Assembly: GCF_001418015.1 (NCBI RefSeq)
Contig: NZ_LIQG01000031.1
Location: 1 to 61,147 of the forward strand
Origin: Lacinutrix mariniflava
Lineage (GTDB): Bacteria > Bacteroidota > Bacteroidia > Flavobacteriales > Flavobacteriaceae
DNA length: 61,147 bases
Reading direction: 5' to 3'
Numbering within the stretch: the first letter of the stretch is position 1; each line of letters starts with the position of its first letter. The notes under the pieces were generated by a model, which saw nothing but the letters and a program-made list of their open reading frames with translations, ran no database searches and was not told the origin of the DNA. Below are positions 34,121-42,659 of this stretch, one piece after another. The translations under genes and the position numbers were made by a program.

Positions 34121-36525
34121 GATACATTGGTTTTGTTATTCAGTTGTTTGCCAGAAAAATATGTGGCGATAGTTGTAAATACGACAATACTTATAGAACT
34201 TAAAGGCATTAAAATGGCTGCAACAACAGGTTTTAAATGACCTGTAACAGCGAAACCGAGTCCTATTAAATTATAGACTAATGAAAAAATAAAGGCATAT
34301 TTTATTATGGTAACGCCTTTCCGCGAAAGCGATAAAAAAGAAGTGATGTCTTTAAATTTTGAAGCATCTAAAATACCATCGCAAGCAGGAGAGAAGATGT
34401 TTACGTTTTCGGATATAGAAATACCAACATTACTTTGTGCTAAAGCTCCAGCATCGTTAAGTCCATCGCCAACCATTAAAACGGTTTTTCCATTTTGTTG
34501 CTGCTGTTTAATATAATTTAGTTTGTCTTCTGGTTTTTGATTAAAAAGTAAAGTGGCATGCTTTGGGAGTATGGTTTTAAGATGTTCTTTTTCACCTTCA
34601 TTATCTCCAGATAAAATAACAATATTTGCAGTTTTGCTAAGTGTGTTAAATACGTCTTTTACACCAGCTCTATATTCATTATAAAACACATAACAGCCTT
34701 TGTATTTGTTATCTTTACTTATGTGAATTGCTGTACGTTGTTGAATTTGATTATTTTTAATTTTCGCATCTTTTTCTACATAATTAAATGACCCGACTTT
34801 AATCTTTTGCTTATTAATGACGCCAGTTATTCCTTGGCCAACATCTTCTTTAAAATCGTCTAAAGTTTGAATATTGTTTTTATCTAAAATGGCATATAAC
34901 GATCTGCTTAATGGATGGTTGGATGCTCGAAGTGTACTTGTTAGTAAGGATTCTTCTTCTTTAGTAAGTGTAATGCCTTCATAACTAATAGTGTTTTTTG
35001 TACTTGTAGTAAGTGTTCCTGTTTTATCGAAAACCACAGTGTCTATATGAGACATTTGTTCTATAACACTACTATTTTTTATATACAGTTTATTACGTCC
35101 AAAAATGCGTAGTAAATTTCCTAAAGTAAATGGCGCCGCTAATGCAATTGCGCAAGGACAAGCAACAATTAATACAGCAGTAAAAACATTTAAAGCAATT
35201 GAAATATCGATAAATAACCATACGGTGGTTGCTATAATTGCTATTAGTAAAAGGCTTATTGTGAAACGCTTACTAATACTATCGGTTAATGACTGAAAGC
35301 TGCTTTGGTTGTTTTTACTAAATATTTCGTTAGACCAAAGTTGGGTAAGATAACTCTGTTCTACAGGTTTTAATACTTCGACTTCAATAGATCCTGCTTG
35401 TTGTCTTCCTCCGGCGAATAAATGTTCTCCAGAGTGCTTAATAATAGGTTCTGCTTCTCCTGTTACAAAACTATAATCTATTAATGCGTTTCCTTTAATT
35501 AAGATAGCATCTACAGGTAACAATTCTGCATTTCTAATTAATAATCTGTCTCCTTTTTTAAGTTCGTAAACTTGTGCTTGCTCTTCGGTTTTAGAAGCAT
35601 TGTTTTTTAATAATCGTGTTACTGCTATTGGAAAATAAGATTTATAATCCCGTTCGAAAGACAAGAAAGCATATGTTTTTTGTTGAAAGAATTTTCCAAG
35701 AAGTAAGAAAAAAACCAAACCAGACATACTATCGAAAAACCCAGTACCTAAATCGAATAGAATTTCTATTGTAGAACGTATAAATAGTACCGAAATACCT
35801 ATGGCAATTGGCACGTCGATATTTAATATTTTAGAACGTAAACCTTTGTAAGCAGATACAAAATAGTCGCGACCAGAATAAAAGGCAACTGGTAATGCGA
35901 AAGCAAACATTAACCATCTAAAAATAGGTTTAAATTTATCTAACCAAAACTCGTTAACCTCAAAATATTCTGGAAATGAGAGAAACATTATGTTGCCAAA
36001 AGCAAAACCTGCTACACCTAATTTATAGATAAGACTTCTATCTACTTTTGAGCTTTTTTTAGTAGCATCGTCTAAAGATATGTAAGGTTCGTAGCCTAGT
36101 TTTGATAAAAGGATAACTAGATTTTGAAGTGTTAATTCTTCCGAAGAAAAAGTAATTCTAACCGTTTTTTTAGGAAAATCGACTTGAGATGTCTTTACAG
36201 CCGGATTTAACTTGTTGAGGTTCTCTAAAACCCAAATGCAAGAACTACAATGTATAGTTGGTATTAATAATGAAACAACTTGGGTGCCTTGCTCGTTAAA
36301 CTCTAAAAGTTGAGCGGTTATTTTTTCGTTTTCTAAAAAATCGAATTTCCCTTCTTGAAAAAATGGTGTTGTTCCAGGCGTTTGTTCTAAATCGTAATAA
36401 TAAGAAAGGTCATTATCGTTTAAAATATCGAACACAGTTTTACAACCGTTACAACAGAAGGATTTATTGTCGTGAGCGATTACAGTTGTTCTGCATTCGT
36501 CACCACAATGGAAACAATTTTCCAT
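34117..36525 (-). CDS. ccoI: CcoI-type copper-translocating P-type ATPase
   Basis: An 802-residue heavy-metal P1B-ATPase. The order is: an N-terminal Cys-rich metal domain (CFHCGDEC, FCCNGCKTVF), an HMA-like domain with PTIHCSSCIWVLENLN, membrane helices, the actuator motif TGEAEP, the ion-path motif CPCAIALAAP, the phosphorylation site DKTGTLTT, and the hinge GDGLNDAGAL. This N-terminal layout is the CcoI/FixI type that delivers copper for cbb3 oxidase. It has its own FNR-type promoter upstream and couples to the 80-residue gene. Confidence 0.94.
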   Translation of the reverse strand: MENCFHCGDECRTTVIAHDNKSFCCNGCKTVFDILNDNDLSYYYDLEQTPGTTPFFQEGKFDFLENEKITAQLLEFNEQGTQVVSLLIPTIHCSSCIWVLENLNKLNPAVKTSQVDFPKKTVRITFSSEELTLQNLVILLSKLGYEPYISLDDATKKSSKVDRSLIYKLGVAGFAFGNIMFLSFPEYFEVNEFWLDKFKPIFRWLMFAFALPVAFYSGRDYFVSAYKGLRSKILNIDVPIAIGISVLFIRSTIEILFDLGTGFFDSMSGLVFFLLLGKFFQQKTYAFLSFERDYKSYFPIAVTRLLKNNASKTEEQAQVYELKKGDRLLIRNAELLPVDAILIKGNALIDYSFVTGEAEPIIKHSGEHLFAGGRQQAGSIEVEVLKPVEQSYLTQLWSNEIFSKNNQSSFQSLTDSISKRFTISLLLIAIIATTVWLFIDISIALNVFTAVLIVACPCAIALAAPFTLGNLLRIFGRNKLYIKNSSVIEQMSHIDTVVFDKTGTLTTSTKNTISYEGITLTKEEESLLTSTLRASNHPLSRSLYAILDKNNIQTLDDFKEDVGQGITGVINKQKIKVGSFNYVEKDAKIKNNQIQQRTAIHISKDNKYKGCYVFYNEYRAGVKDVFNTLSKTANIVILSGDNEGEKEHLKTILPKHATLLFNQKPEDKLNYIKQQQQNGKTVLMVGDGLNDAGALAQSNVGISISENVNIFSPACDGILDASKFKDITSFLSLSRKGVTIIKYAFIFSLVYNLIGLGFAVTGHLKPVVAAILMPLSSISIVVFTTIATYFSGKQLNNKTNVS
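34318..34333. repeat. short palindromic element inside ccoI
   Basis: TTTCCGCGAAAGCGAT lies within the coding sequence of ccoI and encodes the SLSRKG stretch before the last membrane helices. It matches the intergenic element at 30181 over 13 bases. Confidence 0.45.
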
Positions 36526-36586
36526 AATTATTTTATTTGCTCATCCTAATTATTTAGAAAAATAATAAGGATTATTATACCTGTGG

Positions 36587-36629
36587 CAAAGGTCGTAGAA
36601 TGGTGTTATTTAAAAGATGATTTTTATCA
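36587..36629 (-). promoter_or_regulatory. FNR-type operator and -7 box of ccoI
   Basis: TGATTTTTATCA (36618-36629, read on either strand as TGAT-N4-ATCA) is centred 33 bp from GACCTTTG (36587-36594 on the minus strand), which differs from TAnnTTTG at the first base. ccoI starts 61 nt further on. For the divergent Crp/Fnr gene the same operator lies about 63 bp from a TATCTTTA box at 36683, three helical turns more than the usual spacing. Confidence 0.65.
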
Positions 36630-36711
36630 TGTTTCGAAAGGTTTTATGTTGTTTTTACTGATGTAAAACAATTAGATTTTAGTATCTTTATCTCTATAAA
36701 ATTGAGATAGA

Positions 36712-37401
36712 ATGCATGGTCGTTGCGAGAATTGTATAATACGAGAATTAAACTCACTTAGAGCTTTAAAAAAGGACGAGTTAAAACGAATTTCGGAAAG
36801 TAAGGTGTCTAAAACCATTAAAAAAGGTGAAGTTATTTTTGCTGAAGGAGAGAAGTTAAACGGTGTTTTTTGTGTGCGTAATGGTGTTTCTAAATTGTCG
36901 AAAATGAGCGACAATGGTAAAGACCAAATAGTAAAAATTGCAGCACGTGGTGAGATTTTGGGTCAGCGTTCTGTAATTACAGACGAGACTACTAATTTAA
37001 GTGCCGTTGCCCTTAACGATATGGAAGTTTGTTATATTCCTAAACAGCACCTTCAAGATAGTTTAAACAGTAATGTTGAATTTACTAAGGCTGTTTTATT
37101 ACACATTGCAGGAGATTTAAAATTTGCAGATAATGTAATTGTGAATATGGCACAGAAAACGGTAAAACAGCGCGTTGCGGAAACTGTAAAATATCTTGAA
37201 GATAATTTTGGAACAGACTGCGATGGTTTTATAGCCGTAACACTAAATAGAGAGGATATTGCTAATATTGTAGGTACTGCTAAAGAAGCGTGTATTAGAA
37301 CATTATCTTTATTTAAAAAAGAGAAAATGATCTTTACAGAAGGGAAACGTATTAAAATTGAAGATAAAAAAGCCCTCTATCGTTTAATAGAAGGCTTCTA
37401 A
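36712..37401 (+). CDS. Crp/Fnr-family regulator, candidate FNR
   Basis: A 229-residue regulator with a cyclic-nucleotide-binding-type sensor domain (residues about 25-115), a dimerisation helix and a C-terminal winged helix-turn-helix. The recognition helix is EDIANIVGTAKEACIRTLSL, with the Glu-x3-Arg pair that reads TGA half-sites. The sensor half has four cysteines, C5, C8 (MHGRCENC), C54 and C107; C107 (EVCYIP) aligns with the last FNR ligand (MVCEIP in E. coli), but the third FNR cysteine is absent and C54 may replace it. It is a good candidate for the protein that binds the TGAY-N4-RTCA sites of this window. Confidence 0.9.
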   Translation: MHGRCENCIIRELNSLRALKKDELKRISESKVSKTIKKGEVIFAEGEKLNGVFCVRNGVSKLSKMSDNGKDQIVKIAARGEILGQRSVITDETTNLSAVALNDMEVCYIPKQHLQDSLNSNVEFTKAVLLHIAGDLKFADNVIVNMAQKTVKQRVAETVKYLEDNFGTDCDGFIAVTLNREDIANIVGTAKEACIRTLSLFKKEKMIFTEGKRIKIEDKKALYRLIEGF

Positions 37402-37419
37402 TTTTTATAATATTCGTTA

Positions 37420-38247
37420 TTATATTTTTACTGTAAGCACAGGGAGTTTAGAGTGGTTTACAATATCTTCACTTATACTTCCAGAGAAAAAATGTGCTAA
37501 TCCTTTTCTGCCATGAGTAGGAATACCAATGATATCTGCATTTATTCTTTTTGCATAATTAAAGACTCCTTTTTCTACAGAATAATCTGAATATATTGCA
37601 ATATCTTCAGGTAGAGTAGTATCGTCGTCACTAAGGTGTACTAAGAAATTAGTAATACGTTCTTCTATTTCTGTAGTACTTAAATAAGCTTCAGTTGGAA
37701 GGTTAACATAAAGTAGTTTTACTTCAATACCTAATGACTTAAAGATTGTAGTTACTCTGTTAAAAACGTCTAGACTTTCTAATTTATAATCGGAAGCAAA
37801 AACGGCTTTAGAGGCTGTAAATGTATTAGAATCTTTAATTACTAATACAGGAACAGAAGCTGTTCTAACCACTTTTTCTGTATTAGAACCTACAAATACC
37901 TCGCTTAAGCCACTACTTCCGTGAGAGCCCATAACAATAAGATCTGCATTGTGTTCTATTGCTACCTCGTCTATTTCACTAAAAACCTTATAGTTTTTTA
38001 CCGTTTGATGTATGGTTATACCCTCTAAATAATCTTTATCTAAAAATTCAACAAAACGTTTTTGTGTAAGTTTTAATAAGAAGAGACCTTCCATAGAATC
38101 TTCTTCTTTAGTTATTACAGCATCACTAAGACCCAACATGTGTACAGCAACAATTTCTGCATCTTGTTTTTTAGCAATTTCTGCCGCAACTTTTAAAGCG
38201 TTTTCTGAATATTTTGAGAAATCTACGGGAACTAGTATTTTTTTCAT
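37420..38247 (-). CDS. universal stress protein, two UspA domains
   Basis: A 275-residue tandem UspA protein. The first domain starts MKKILVPVDFSKYSENALK and has the ATP-binding pattern MGSHGSSGLSEVFVGSNTEK; the second domain also keeps a complete G-2x-G-9x-G(S/T) motif (IPTHGRKGLAHFFSGSISED). Both sites could bind ATP, unlike its paralogues at 45-48 kb. Its promoter shares a bidirectional FNR-type operator with the small gene at 38370. Usp proteins of this type accompany anaerobic survival in many bacteria. Confidence 0.92.
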   Translation of the reverse strand: MKKILVPVDFSKYSENALKVAAEIAKKQDAEIVAVHMLGLSDAVITKEEDSMEGLFLLKLTQKRFVEFLDKDYLEGITIHQTVKNYKVFSEIDEVAIEHNADLIVMGSHGSSGLSEVFVGSNTEKVVRTASVPVLVIKDSNTFTASKAVFASDYKLESLDVFNRVTTIFKSLGIEVKLLYVNLPTEAYLSTTEIEERITNFLVHLSDDDTTLPEDIAIYSDYSVEKGVFNYAKRINADIIGIPTHGRKGLAHFFSGSISEDIVNHSKLPVLTVKI

Positions 38248-38275
38248 TGTTTTAGTGTTTAAATTAATTATTAGT

Positions 38276-38349
38276 CAAAGTTAAGCCTAGAATTTATTGT
38301 CTAAGATGACAAAAGTCATCGTTTGATATTTATTTTTAATTTACGTTTA
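38276..38349. promoter_or_regulatory. bidirectional FNR-type operator with two -7 boxes
   Basis: A perfect palindrome, TGACAAAAGTCA-type TGAC-N4-GTCA, lies at 38307-38318. On the minus strand TAACTTTG (38276-38283) and on the plus strand TACGTTTA (38342-38349) are both centred exactly 33 bp away. One dimer site could thus activate both the usp gene (38247) and the small gene at 38370. Confidence 0.75.
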
Positions 38350-38369
38350 CGCATTGAAATTAGAATTAA

Positions 38370-38570
38370 ATGAAAGCTATCGTTATATCCAAAAAGTCAA
38401 AAGATGATTCTTCTATTAAAAACTGTATTGCCAGTACCAAAGGAGTTTCTAACTTAGTTGTAGATACATTAAACCATAAGTTTACTTTCGAATTTTCTAC
38501 GCATAATGTAATAGAAGGTTTGCGAGAAAATTTGGTTGCTTTTGGTTTCGCTATTGAGTTTATTTATTAA
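38370..38570 (+). CDS. small HMA-like protein without the metal motif
   Basis: A 66-residue protein with a beta-alpha-beta-beta-alpha-beta pattern like a heavy-metal-associated domain: MKAIVISKKSKDD, IKNCIASTKGVSNLVVDTLN, FTFEFSTHNVIEGLRENLVA and FGFAIEFIY. It has only one cysteine (about residue 18), so the usual CxxC metal site is missing. It is under the bidirectional FNR-type operator and close to the copper genes. A regulatory or protein-binding role is possible but not shown. Confidence 0.6.
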   Translation: MKAIVISKKSKDDSSIKNCIASTKGVSNLVVDTLNHKFTFEFSTHNVIEGLRENLVAFGFAIEFIY

Positions 38571-38715
38571 AAGAAGTATATTTTATATTTTAAAAAAAAT
38601 AGAATATTCAACCATTACAATGGGTTGTTAAATCTAGTTTTAGCTTCAATGCATAATTCTGCACGACCCTCTATTTTAGTTTTATAATAGTACGATTTTG
38701 TTTTAATAAAAGGTG

Positions 38716-39171
38716 TTAAAACTTTCTCATTCTGCCACTAATTTCTTCAACAGTTATAGTAAAAACACTAGGGATATTATCATTAAATATCTTACTAGAA
38801 AACTGACTAATGAAATCTAAATCGCGATTTTCAGTTTTTAGAATAATATCTTTTACTCCTAAAGAAAATTGGTGGAGCATTGCTTTGGCTTCACTACCAA
38901 AATGTAAATTAAAAGTACCTCTAACCAATATGGATTTCCAATTGTTAACAGAGTCTATATCTGTAATACAAATAGAAGCAGCATTGTGTTTGCGTAATGC
39001 ATTTAGTTTATGTCCATCTGAAGAGTAGCAAATAATATTATTACTTTCTTGGTTATAGAAATAGGTGATTGGTACTACAAATGGCTCATTATTGTATATG
39101 TATGCTAAATAGCCAATATAATTTCTCTTTAAAATGATTTCTTTTTCTTTTGTATCCAATGTCTTGATCAT
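38716..39171 (-). CDS. pyridoxamine 5'-phosphate oxidase-family flavin-binding protein
   Basis: A 151-residue split-barrel protein. The core strand pattern is YIGYLAYIYNNEPFVVPITYF, cut here, followed by NIICYSSDGHKLNALRKHN and NWKSILVRGTFNLHFG, as in small FMN-binding family members (nitroimidazole-resistance or Rv1155-like). It probably binds FMN or a related cofactor and reduces an unknown substrate. An FNR-type operator with its -7 box lies upstream at 39197-39239, so it is expected to rise when oxygen falls. Confidence 0.8.
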   Translation of the reverse strand: MIKTLDTKEKEIILKRNYIGYLAYIYNNEPFVVPITYFYNQESNNIICYSSDGHKLNALRKHNAASICITDIDSVNNWKSILVRGTFNLHFGSEAKAMLHQFSLGVKDIILKTENRDLDFISQFSSKIFNDNIPSVFTITVEEISGRMRKF

Positions 39172-39196
39172 AATTCTATTTATTAAGATGATTATT

Positions 39197-39239
39197 TAAA
39201 ATTAAGAACAATTAGAAAGCTATAAAATGATAAAAATCA
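39197..39239 (-). promoter_or_regulatory. FNR-type operator and -7 box of the flavin-binding protein gene
   Basis: TGATTTTTATCA on the minus strand (39228-39239) is centred 33 bp upstream of TAATTTTA (39197-39204), the same -7 sequence as in the cco operon promoter. The start codon is 25 nt further. Confidence 0.75.
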
Positions 39240-39252
39240 GTTGTCTAAATTA

Positions 39253-39558
39253 TTATTTGCCTGACAGTTCTTTGTGAGTCTTTAATTGGTTTTTTAATTG
39301 AATATTTTCTAACTGAAGAATTTCGATTTGATTCAATAAATTAAAAATCACATCGATACCTTCAATATTTATTTCTAGATCATAATGCAAACGTATTATT
39401 TTTTCAACATCTCGGATTTGCGTTTTTTGTATGTAAATACCGTTATCTAAAGTTTGTATTTCTATAAGCTGATAATCGTATAATGTATCTAAAAAAGATT
39501 GCGGTATTTTATAGTAACTACAAAGGTTTTTTATGGAGATTAAATCTTGTGTTTTCAT
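39253..39558 (-). CDS. cbpM: chaperone modulator CbpM
   Basis: A 101-residue helical protein with a MerR-like N-terminal pattern ([40 protein letters not shown]), then [20 protein letters not shown] and a C-terminal coiled coil. This fits CbpM, which binds the J domain of CbpA and blocks its action. The gene overlaps the end of the DnaJ-family gene by 4 nt, the usual cbpA-cbpM arrangement. Confidence 0.85.
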   Translation of the reverse strand: MKTQDLISIKNLCSYYKIPQSFLDTLYDYQLIEIQTLDNGIYIQKTQIRDVEKIIRLHYDLEINIEGIDVIFNLLNQIEILQLENIQLKNQLKTHKELSGK

Positions 39559-40445
39559 ATTTTACGTAGTTTTTGCAATGTTTTAATTAGCTCTTTTTCT
39601 TCGTCTGTAAGTTGTTTTGGTATTTTGAGCGTGTACGTAATGTATAAGTCTCCAAAGGCGTTATCCGTTTTGTATTTTGGAAATCCTTTGCCTTTTAGTT
39701 TTACTTTTGTTTCGTTTTCAGTTTCGGGTTTTACAGTTAATTTTACTTTACCATTAAAGGTATCTACCATAATCTCACCACCTAAAAGCGCTGTGTATAA
39801 ATCTAAATCTACTTGCGTGTAAAGGTTGTCTTTATTACGTTTAAATTTAGTATGATTTTGAATATGAAACTTAATATATAAATCACCATTTGGCCCGCCA
39901 TTTACGCCTTTACTGCCATAACCATTAATTCTAATTTTTTCACCATTTTCTACACCAGCGGGAATAGTAATTCTTATGTTTTTACCATTTACGGTTAAGG
40001 TGCGCTTGTGCGTGGTATATACCTCTTTTAGTTCTAATGTTAATTCGGCATTAAAATCTTGACCTCTAAATTGTGCTTGTCTACCTTGAGATTGAAAACC
40101 ACCGCCTCCAAACATGTTTTCAAAAAAATCTGAATAATCACCTTCAAATTGAGGACCTTGTGTTCTTTGCTGAGACCTATTGTGTTGCTGTTGCTTCTTT
40201 GCATTTTCAAAAGCATCTGCATGTTGCCAATCTTTTCCGTGTTCGTCGTATTTCTTACGATTTTCTGGATGGCTTAAAACCTCGTTTGCTTCATTAATTT
40301 CTTTAAACTTTTTTTCAGCATCTTTATCATCTGGGTTTAAATCTGGATGGTATTTTCGAGCCAATTTTCTATAGGCTTTTTTTATGTCCTTTTCGTTTGC
40401 ACTCTTGGTAATGCCTAATATTTTGTAGTAGTCTATAAACTCCAT
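39555..40445 (-). CDS. cbpA: CbpA-type DnaJ-family co-chaperone
   Basis: A 296-residue DnaJ-family protein. The J domain occupies residues 1-70 with the HPD motif ([19 protein letters not shown]). A Gly/Phe-rich linker follows ([16 protein letters not shown]), then the two-part DnaJ C-terminal substrate domain ([43 protein letters not shown]). It lacks the Cys-rich zinc domain of DnaJ, which makes it the CbpA type. The partner is DnaK. It overlaps cbpM. Confidence 0.92.
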   Translation of the reverse strand: MEFIDYYKILGITKSANEKDIKKAYRKLARKYHPDLNPDDKDAEKKFKEINEANEVLSHPENRKKYDEHGKDWQHADAFENAKKQQQHNRSQQRTQGPQFEGDYSDFFENMFGGGGFQSQGRQAQFRGQDFNAELTLELKEVYTTHKRTLTVNGKNIRITIPAGVENGEKIRINGYGSKGVNGGPNGDLYIKFHIQNHTKFKRNKDNLYTQVDLDLYTALLGGEIMVDTFNGKVKLTVKPETENETKVKLKGKGFPKYKTDNAFGDLYITYTLKIPKQLTDEEKELIKTLQKLRKI

Positions 40446-40499
40446 GGAATATTTGTATCTTATTTAATAAATCATGAGATAAACATGTAATTAATGTGT

Positions 40500-40721
40500 T
40501 TACTCTTTTTGTTCTTTATGAGTAGTCTTGTAATGATCGGCTATTTGTTTTAAATTCTCTAAGTAGTCCTGCATTGTTTTTAAATCAATTTCGGGATTAT
40601 TACCTTCTGGAATCGTCATAGGTAATTCGTCTAAGTTTAAATAAACTTCGGGAAAGTTTATTTCGATATAGGAAGTCTCTTTAGTTATCTCTATAATTAT
40701 GTCTTCTATAGGTGTATTCAT
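40500..40721 (-). CDS. small acidic hypothetical protein
   Basis: A 73-residue acidic protein (MNTPIEDIIIEITKETSYIE, LNLDELPMTIPEGNNPEIDL) with a helical, charged C-terminus. It lies 54 nt upstream of cbpA in the same direction and may be co-transcribed with it. No family recognised and no membrane segment. Confidence 0.5.
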   Translation of the reverse strand: MNTPIEDIIIEITKETSYIEINFPEVYLNLDELPMTIPEGNNPEIDLKTMQDYLENLKQIADHYKTTHKEQKE

Positions 40722-40863
40722 CTTTACTTTTATTTAACTAAATAAAATCAATGCCTTTTTAGGTTTTGATTTTATCTACTCTAATGTGAATAAATGTAAT
40801 GGCTTCTTTTTTTGTATAATATTAATTGTTGTTTTTATATAGTTTTTTTATTGATTTCGGTAA

Positions 40864-41163
40864 TTACTTATGCGTATTAATAACATTTATAATGTCATTT
40901 TTTTGTAACACTCCAGATTCTCTCCATACTTGTTGATTATTCTTAAAAAGCAATAATGTTGGTACACCTCTAACATTATATTTTGAGGCTAATGTTTGGT
41001 TTTTATCGACATCAATTTTTACAATTTTAACATCATCTCCTAAGGCTTCTTTTACTTGTTTTAAAATAGGAGCTAAGGTTTTACAAGGCCCACACCATTC
41101 GGCAAAAAAATCTACTAAAACTGGTGTATTAGAATCTATAATTGTATTAAAACTATTTTTCAT
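40864..41163 (-). CDS. trxA: thioredoxin
   Basis: A 99-residue single-domain thioredoxin. The redox motif is FAEWCGPCKTL (WCGPC, about residues 21-25), and the conserved cis-proline is in VRGVPTLLLF. It reduces protein disulfides in the cytoplasm. Position within the low-oxygen island suggests a stress role. An inverted repeat lies 25 nt upstream of the start. Confidence 0.92.
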   Translation of the reverse strand: MKNSFNTIIDSNTPVLVDFFAEWCGPCKTLAPILKQVKEALGDDVKIVKIDVDKNQTLASKYNVRGVPTLLLFKNNQQVWRESGVLQKNDIINVINTHK

Positions 41164-41187
41164 AACTTCTTCGTTGTATTATTTTTC

Positions 41188-41207
41188 TAATAGCAAGAGT
41201 GCTATTA
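41188..41207. promoter_or_regulatory. inverted repeat upstream of trxA
   Basis: TAATAGCA-AGAG-TGCTATTA is an 8-bp perfect inverted repeat 25 nt before the trxA start. Its GAGTGCTA part recalls half of a CIRCE heat-shock operator, but the spacing is wrong for CIRCE. It may be an operator or a small hairpin. Confidence 0.35.
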
Positions 41208-41237
41208 TTCCAGGTATAATTTACGAATAATTTTAAT

Positions 41238-42113
41238 TTAAAATACTAATGGATTTAATTCGTATTTCTTTATAACAGCTATTAAGTTTACCAATGGTAT
41301 TTTTATGGAGTAACTACCTGTGTAAGATGGGCACATAACACAATCGTCGAAATAATATTCTATATAAGTTTCATTTAAAACAAAGTTGTTTTTACTTTTA
41401 GAGAAGTCATCAATAGAGAGTTCCCAGCAATCATAATACAGTTCTCCTTTTCCAATTTTATTGTTAATTTCTTCATTTAATAGTGTTGTGAATTCTTCTT
41501 CTGTACCTTCTAAAAAAAAGTCTTCATAAGTCATGAAAACACCACGATTTAAATCAAAATTCATGCAGTCAAAAGAATAGCTAGGGTGAAGTGTACCGGA
41601 ATAAAAATTTTCTTTATAAAAAACGACACTTACTAAAGCGTCGTTAACGTTATAGACTTTGTAGTTTATTAAACGATGTTCTTTAAAAGTCTTTAAAGCT
41701 ATACTATCACAAAGTAATTTGTTTTCTAAGATATCTGCTTCTGTTCCTGTAATATCCAAGTAATAGTCGTTTATATATTCATTAAAATTTACATATCTGG
41801 CATTAAGTTTCTCGTTAAGTTGTGGGTAGGTAAAGTCTATAGTATAATCTGTTTTCTCTTTTAAATATTTTTTTTCAATAATTAACGCTTCAAGTTCTTG
41901 TTTTTTATCTTTTTTATTGATGAGTTTTTTCTGTTTTAATTCTATAGAAATCGATTTGTTTTCTTTAATATCGATATCTGTAGTTTCTATAGAATCAATT
42001 TTTTCTAGAGGTGATTCTATATTTTCATTAACTCTTTTTATTGGTTCTGCTTTGGTATCCATTTTGCAACTAAAGAGAAGAGTAAATACTAATATAATTG
42101 TGAGGTATTTCAT
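41238..42113 (-). CDS. lipoprotein with DUF3298-like domain
   Basis: A 291-residue lipoprotein (VFTLLFSCKMDTK, Cys about residue 16). A Lys/Glu-rich spacer precedes a globular domain from about residue 85: FTYPQLNEKLNARYVNFNEY, SVVFYKENFYSGTLHPSYSF, FDLNRGVFMTYEDFF. This is the DUF4163/DUF3298 pattern of RsiV-like and peptidoglycan-related proteins, where the function is often unknown. It follows the TerB-like gene by 14 nt. Confidence 0.7.
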   Translation of the reverse strand: MKYLTIILVFTLLFSCKMDTKAEPIKRVNENIESPLEKIDSIETTDIDIKENKSISIELKQKKLINKKDKKQELEALIIEKKYLKEKTDYTIDFTYPQLNEKLNARYVNFNEYINDYYLDITGTEADILENKLLCDSIALKTFKEHRLINYKVYNVNDALVSVVFYKENFYSGTLHPSYSFDCMNFDLNRGVFMTYEDFFLEGTEEEFTTLLNEEINNKIGKGELYYDCWELSIDDFSKSKNNFVLNETYIEYYFDDCVMCPSYTGSYSIKIPLVNLIAVIKKYELNPLVF

Positions 42114-42127
42114 GTAAATATGTTTAA

Positions 42128-42556
42128 TTAATTCAATTTATTTTTAAGCTCTATTTCTTTTAAGAGTATTTTGAGCTTGGCAAGCATAATAAGTTCGCTT
42201 TTGTTTTTAGATGCGTATGCACTTGCAATAGATTCTGCTGTTTTAAAAATAAGAGTTATTTTTTCGTTTGTAAAAAAATCAGGATTCTTTACAGCATAGT
42301 CACAAAAATTTTCAAAACAAGCTTGAGCATCGGTATTTTCATAGTCAAACCAATTAAATACAAATTCCATTTGGTAACCTACCGACTCGTCATAATAATC
42401 CTTTACATCTTCATAAACTTTCCACTCATTCATTACCATTTTAAGTAGTGCCTCATACTCATCGGCTTTTACCGTTTTATCCGAAGCAGCTATAGCGTAA
42501 AACAATTCACCAAGACTTTGATAAAAGATTATATCTGGTTTTTTTACTTTCGTCAT
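42128..42556 (-). CDS. TerB-like helical protein
   Basis: A 142-residue, all-helical acidic protein. The stretch LGELFYAIAASDKTVKADEY resembles the conserved start of TerB-family domains (LFAIAAADG followed by an acidic pair). The rest (WFDYENTDAQACFENFCDYA) is unremarkable. TerB domains occur in tellurite resistance and in membrane-linked stress complexes, but no tellurite genes are nearby, so the function is open. It diverges from the kinase gene. Confidence 0.6.
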   Translation of the reverse strand: MTKVKKPDIIFYQSLGELFYAIAASDKTVKADEYEALLKMVMNEWKVYEDVKDYYDESVGYQMEFVFNWFDYENTDAQACFENFCDYAVKNPDFFTNEKITLIFKTAESIASAYASKNKSELIMLAKLKILLKEIELKNKLN

Positions 42557-42612
42557 TTTAAAACAATTTAGTTTACTACCGTAAATATAATTGTTGTTTA
42601 TTGATGTAGAAA

Positions 42613-42656
42613 TGACATTTGTCAGTATTCAACAATTTTCAAATTCATTACCTTTG
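42613..42656 (+). promoter_or_regulatory. FNR-type operator and -7 box of the PAS kinase
   Basis: TGACATTTGTCA (42613-42624), a perfect palindrome, is centred 34 bp upstream of TACCTTTG (42649-42656). The kinase ATG at 42660 begins only 3 nt after this box, so the transcript may be leaderless. Confidence 0.7.
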
Positions 42657-42659
42657 GAT

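Noticed and set aside
40760-40775. TTTTGATTTTATC near the small gene at 40500-40721 as an FNR site
   Set aside because: Spacing between half-sites is three and the second half-site is incomplete; no -7 box at the right distance.
41188-41207. CIRCE heat-shock operator before trxA
   Set aside because: CIRCE has 9-bp arms with a 9-bp spacer; here the arms are 8 bp with a 4-bp spacer and only part of the arm sequence agrees.
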